Positions 5,900 through 7,948 of a DNA stretch of 7,948 bases are shown here, piece by piece. The stretch comes from Desulfobacula sp. Its GTDB lineage: Bacteria; Desulfobacterota; Desulfobacteria; Desulfobacterales; Desulfobacteraceae. The stretch covers positions 1-7,948 of the forward strand of contig JAGLNZ010000225.1 in the NCBI GenBank assembly GCA_023139225.1, in the 5' to 3' direction. The notes under the pieces were generated by a model that saw only the letters and a list, made by a program, of their open reading frames with translations, made no database searches and was not told the DNA's origin. Numbering within the stretch: the stretch's first letter is position 1; each line of letters starts with the position of its first letter. Position numbers and translations under genes: made by a program.

Positions 5900-6448
5900 A
5901 TGAACTATTTTAATTCCATGATCCGGCTTCTTTGCTTTGACTTAGCCCCCATAAAAAATCTGAGCATAAAACAGCTGCAATATTTTTGCATCATTAATGT
6001 GGCTGTTCTTGGACTGGTTTACGGATTTTCCGCCTCTTTTTTCAGCAAAATCGTTTTAATTGAAAAAGGCTTTGATGCGTCTTCTTTTAATGCCCTGAAA
6101 ATCATAGTTGCAGGCATTCCCACAGCCTTTTTAATGCATGCCGGAGCCACTCTCTTTATCTGGGTTTTTCTAAGTGCCATCGGTGGAAAAGCAAACTTTA
6201 TAATGGCCTACTTTAATATCGGGGCTGCATCTATTTCTCTGTGGCCGCTGGCGCCCTTTATTGCTGCGATTCAAACCGGCAGCAGGATACCCTTGATGAT
6301 TGGACTGACTGTCTGTTTTTCCTTATATGCCTTTTTTGTGAATGTTCTGGTCATAAAGGCAAGTTTCCAATTATCCCAGGCCAAAATGTTCATTGCCACA
6401 TCTGTTACTATAATGTATATCGGGTGCTTTTTATATTTGTGGGTATAA
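5900..6448 (+). CDS. Yip1-like five-helix membrane protein
   Basis: The 182-residue protein has five predicted membrane helices (about 27-47, 66-92, 99-125, 130-153 and 162-181) after a short cytoplasmic N terminus that lacks a cleavable signal. The spacing, the HAGATLFIWVF stretch (80-90), the glycine-rich turn and the LWPLAPF segment (114-120) resemble the bacterial Yip1 (PF04893-type) membrane domain, whose function is not established. AAAGGA (5887-5892) is 7 nt before the ATG, and the right arm of the 18-bp hairpin ends 17 nt before the start, so ribosome loading may be affected by that structure. It is on the same strand as the symporter, but the hairpin makes co-transcription uncertain. 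Family call is moderate; no role is proposed. Confidence 0.6.
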   Translation: MNYFNSMIRLLCFDLAPIKNLSIKQLQYFCIINVAVLGLVYGFSASFFSKIVLIEKGFDASSFNALKIIVAGIPTAFLMHAGATLFIWVFLSAIGGKANFIMAYFNIGAASISLWPLAPFIAAIQTGSRIPLMIGLTVCFSLYAFFVNVLVIKASFQLSQAKMFIATSVTIMYIGCFLYLWV

Positions 6449-6452
6449 GGGA

Positions 6453-7691
6453 TTATTTTTTCTTTTTCCGTTTTTTCTTCTTTTTTTCCCAGTCTTCCTG
6501 CTCCCTTATCAGATCCTGGATACTTTGAGTCGCACTGGAAAAGGTGATGGTTTCGGCCCGCTCTTTTTTGCTGACGGATATGGTTTCAATCTCTTTATTT
6601 AAAAACTGCTGGATGTCTTCAAGGCGTTCTTTTTCTTCCTGGCTGCAAAAGGAGATAGCAATCCCTTTTTTAACTCCTCTGCCCGTTCTTCCCACCCTGT
6701 GGACATAATTTTCGCTCTTTTCAGGCAGGTCATAATTAATAACATAATGAATATCGGGAATATCGATGCCCCTGGCACTGACATCCGTGGCAATTAAAAT
6801 ATTCATCTTGCCTTGTTTAAAGAGATTCATGGCGTTTGTCCTGTCTTTTTGATCTTTTTCACCATGAAGGGTTAAAGCCTTTATATCACCCCTTTCAAGG
6901 GCTTTTGCCACCCGTTCCGCCCGAACCCTGGTTCTGACAAAGACAATAATCCTTGCATCCGGATTATCGCTGATAAATCTTCGTAAAAAAAATCGTTTAT
7001 CATCCATTTCAACAAACATGACAAAGTGGGATACATTTTTAGAAACCGGATCTTCCGGGGAAATTTGAATCCTGATGGCAGAAGATTTGACCTGGGAAAA
7101 GGCAAGCTTTTTAATCTCCTTATTGATTGTTGCAGAAAAGAAAAGGGTCTGGTGTTTTCTAAAAAGCTTTTTTTTTACTGATTTTATATCATTAATAAAT
7201 CCAAGATCCAGCATCTGGTCAGCCTCATCAAGGACAAGGGTGTCTACCCGTTTCAAGCTGATAGCCCCCTGGCTGATCAGATCAAACATTCGTCCGGGTG
7301 TAGCCACAAGCACATCAATTCCACTGGAAAGTTTTTTAATCTGGGGCTCCTGCTCTACCCCGCCGTAAACAGCAAATGTTTTTACCTTGGTATGTTTTGA
7401 AAGCCCGTCAAATACAGATCCAATTTGCAAGGCCAGTTCCCTTGTGGGTACCATGACAATACATTGAATTCCAAAGGATCTCTTTGAACTCTTTGTGCTG
7501 TGGATTTTATCAATTATAGGGATGGCAAATGCTGCTGTTTTCCCGGTACCTGTCTGGGCAATGGCAAGGACATCCTCCCCCTTCATAATAGAAGGAATAG
7601 CCTTATACTGAATGTCTGTAGGACGCTTAAATCCAAGCCCGGACAGATTTCTTTTAATAGCCGACGATATATGGTATTTGTCAAATTTCAT
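6453..7691 (-). CDS. DEAD-box ATP-dependent RNA helicase, RhlE-like
   Basis: The 412-residue cytoplasmic protein unwinds or remodels RNA duplexes with ATP, with probable roles in ribosome assembly or RNA decay. All core motifs are present: Q motif GFKRPTDIQ (20-28), motif I AQTGTGKT (45-52), PTRELA (82-87), TPGR (131-134), DEAD (155-158), SAT (186-188), IIVFVRTR (248-255), ARGIDIP (306-312) and HRVGRTGR (331-338). The GGVEQEPQI block and the short length favour the RhlE branch over longer CsdA/DbpA types, which carry an extra RNA-binding domain. The tail after about 365 is short and ends in a Lys/Arg run (403-412), a typical non-specific RNA contact. Only a weak AAAGA (7700-7696) precedes the ATG. 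It is convergent with the Yip1-like gene, 4 bp between stops, and its A-rich 3' end supplies T-runs on the opposite strand. Confidence 0.95.
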   Translation of the reverse strand: MKFDKYHISSAIKRNLSGLGFKRPTDIQYKAIPSIMKGEDVLAIAQTGTGKTAAFAIPIIDKIHSTKSSKRSFGIQCIVMVPTRELALQIGSVFDGLSKHTKVKTFAVYGGVEQEPQIKKLSSGIDVLVATPGRMFDLISQGAISLKRVDTLVLDEADQMLDLGFINDIKSVKKKLFRKHQTLFFSATINKEIKKLAFSQVKSSAIRIQISPEDPVSKNVSHFVMFVEMDDKRFFLRRFISDNPDARIIVFVRTRVRAERVAKALERGDIKALTLHGEKDQKDRTNAMNLFKQGKMNILIATDVSARGIDIPDIHYVINYDLPEKSENYVHRVGRTGRGVKKGIAISFCSQEEKERLEDIQQFLNKEIETISVSKKERAETITFSSATQSIQDLIREQEDWEKKKKKRKKKK

Positions 7692-7724
7692 GGAATCTTT
7701 CGATCTTTTAAAGGTTAAAGTCCT

Positions 7725-7753
7725 AAAATACAGATAAATCCTTTAAAAGGCAA
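7725..7753 (-). promoter_or_regulatory. possible helicase promoter
   Basis: On the minus strand TTGCCT (7753-7748), a 17-nt spacer and TATTTT (7730-7725) give four of six matches to each sigma70 box. Transcription would start near 7718, with a leader of about 27 nt before the helicase ATG. A near-palindrome CCTTT-A-AAAGG (7740-7750) overlaps the -35 side and could be an operator. Confidence 0.35.
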
Positions 7754-7948
7754 TATCAGAACTGGACAAACTATTAATCTACTCCTTAAAACAAAAGTTA
7801 AGAATGATTTCACACAGAAATTTTTCCAACTATCCGGCTCGTTTGCTCAGCAGAGATTAAAGATACCATTTGAATTGTTGAATATTTGAAGGGTCAAACT
7901 GTATGCAAGTTATGCTGCGAGTTTGATTATGTTGCCAGTATTTTATTC
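7754..7948. other. window edge, no intact gene; possible decayed coding remnant
   Basis: No ribosome binding site plus start leads to an intact frame here. On the plus strand one frame reads without a stop from about 7722 to a TGA at 7887-7889 and then stays open to the window end (residues resembling RVKLYASYAASLIMLPVFY). It might be a degraded gene or the start of something beyond the edge. I do not recognise a family, and chance is a fair alternative. Confidence 0.25.

Overview
The window looks like an ordinary chromosomal stretch of an AT-leaning Gram-negative anaerobe. My best guess is a fatty-acid- or aromatic-degrading sulfate reducer of the Desulfobacterales (Desulfobacula/Desulfobacter type). 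This rests on the combination of an ACSM-type acyl-CoA synthetase, a sodium:solute symporter with a small membrane partner, a Yip1-like protein and a creatininase-family hydrolase. No marker gene is present, so the taxonomy is inference.

Layout. Bases 5-739 (minus) encode a creatininase-family metal-dependent amidohydrolase with a good sigma70-like promoter (762-789) just upstream. Bases 740-1106 are a divergent intergenic region. Bases 1107-1778 (plus) encode an orphan NarL/FixJ response regulator with no histidine kinase in view. Bases 1779-2115 are a structure-rich non-coding stretch with a 24-bp perfect palindrome (1786-1809) and a GC-rich hairpin (1974-1993). Bases 2116-3741 (plus) encode an AMP-forming medium-chain-type acyl-CoA synthetase. 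Next come a small two-helix membrane protein (3852-4151), an SSS-family sodium:solute symporter (4164-5801) and a five-helix Yip1-like membrane protein (5900-6448), all on the plus strand. A DEAD-box RNA helicase of RhlE type (6453-7691, minus) converges on them with only 4 bp between stop codons. Bases 7692-7948 hold the helicase promoter region and an apparently non-coding edge.

How the genes may work together. The synthetase, small membrane protein and symporter read as a carboxylate uptake-and-activation module: sodium-driven import of an organic acid, then conversion to its CoA thioester. The response regulator immediately upstream is a candidate controller. GGTT/AACC dyads lie upstream of both the regulator and the synthetase.

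The most unusual feature is a set of very strong hairpins at gene boundaries without the downstream U-run of an intrinsic terminator: a 15-bp stem at 3778-3813 and an 18-bp perfect stem at 5838-5882. I found no mobile element, CRISPR array, tRNA or rRNA, and no convincing new system. The findings are modest and mostly concern regulation.
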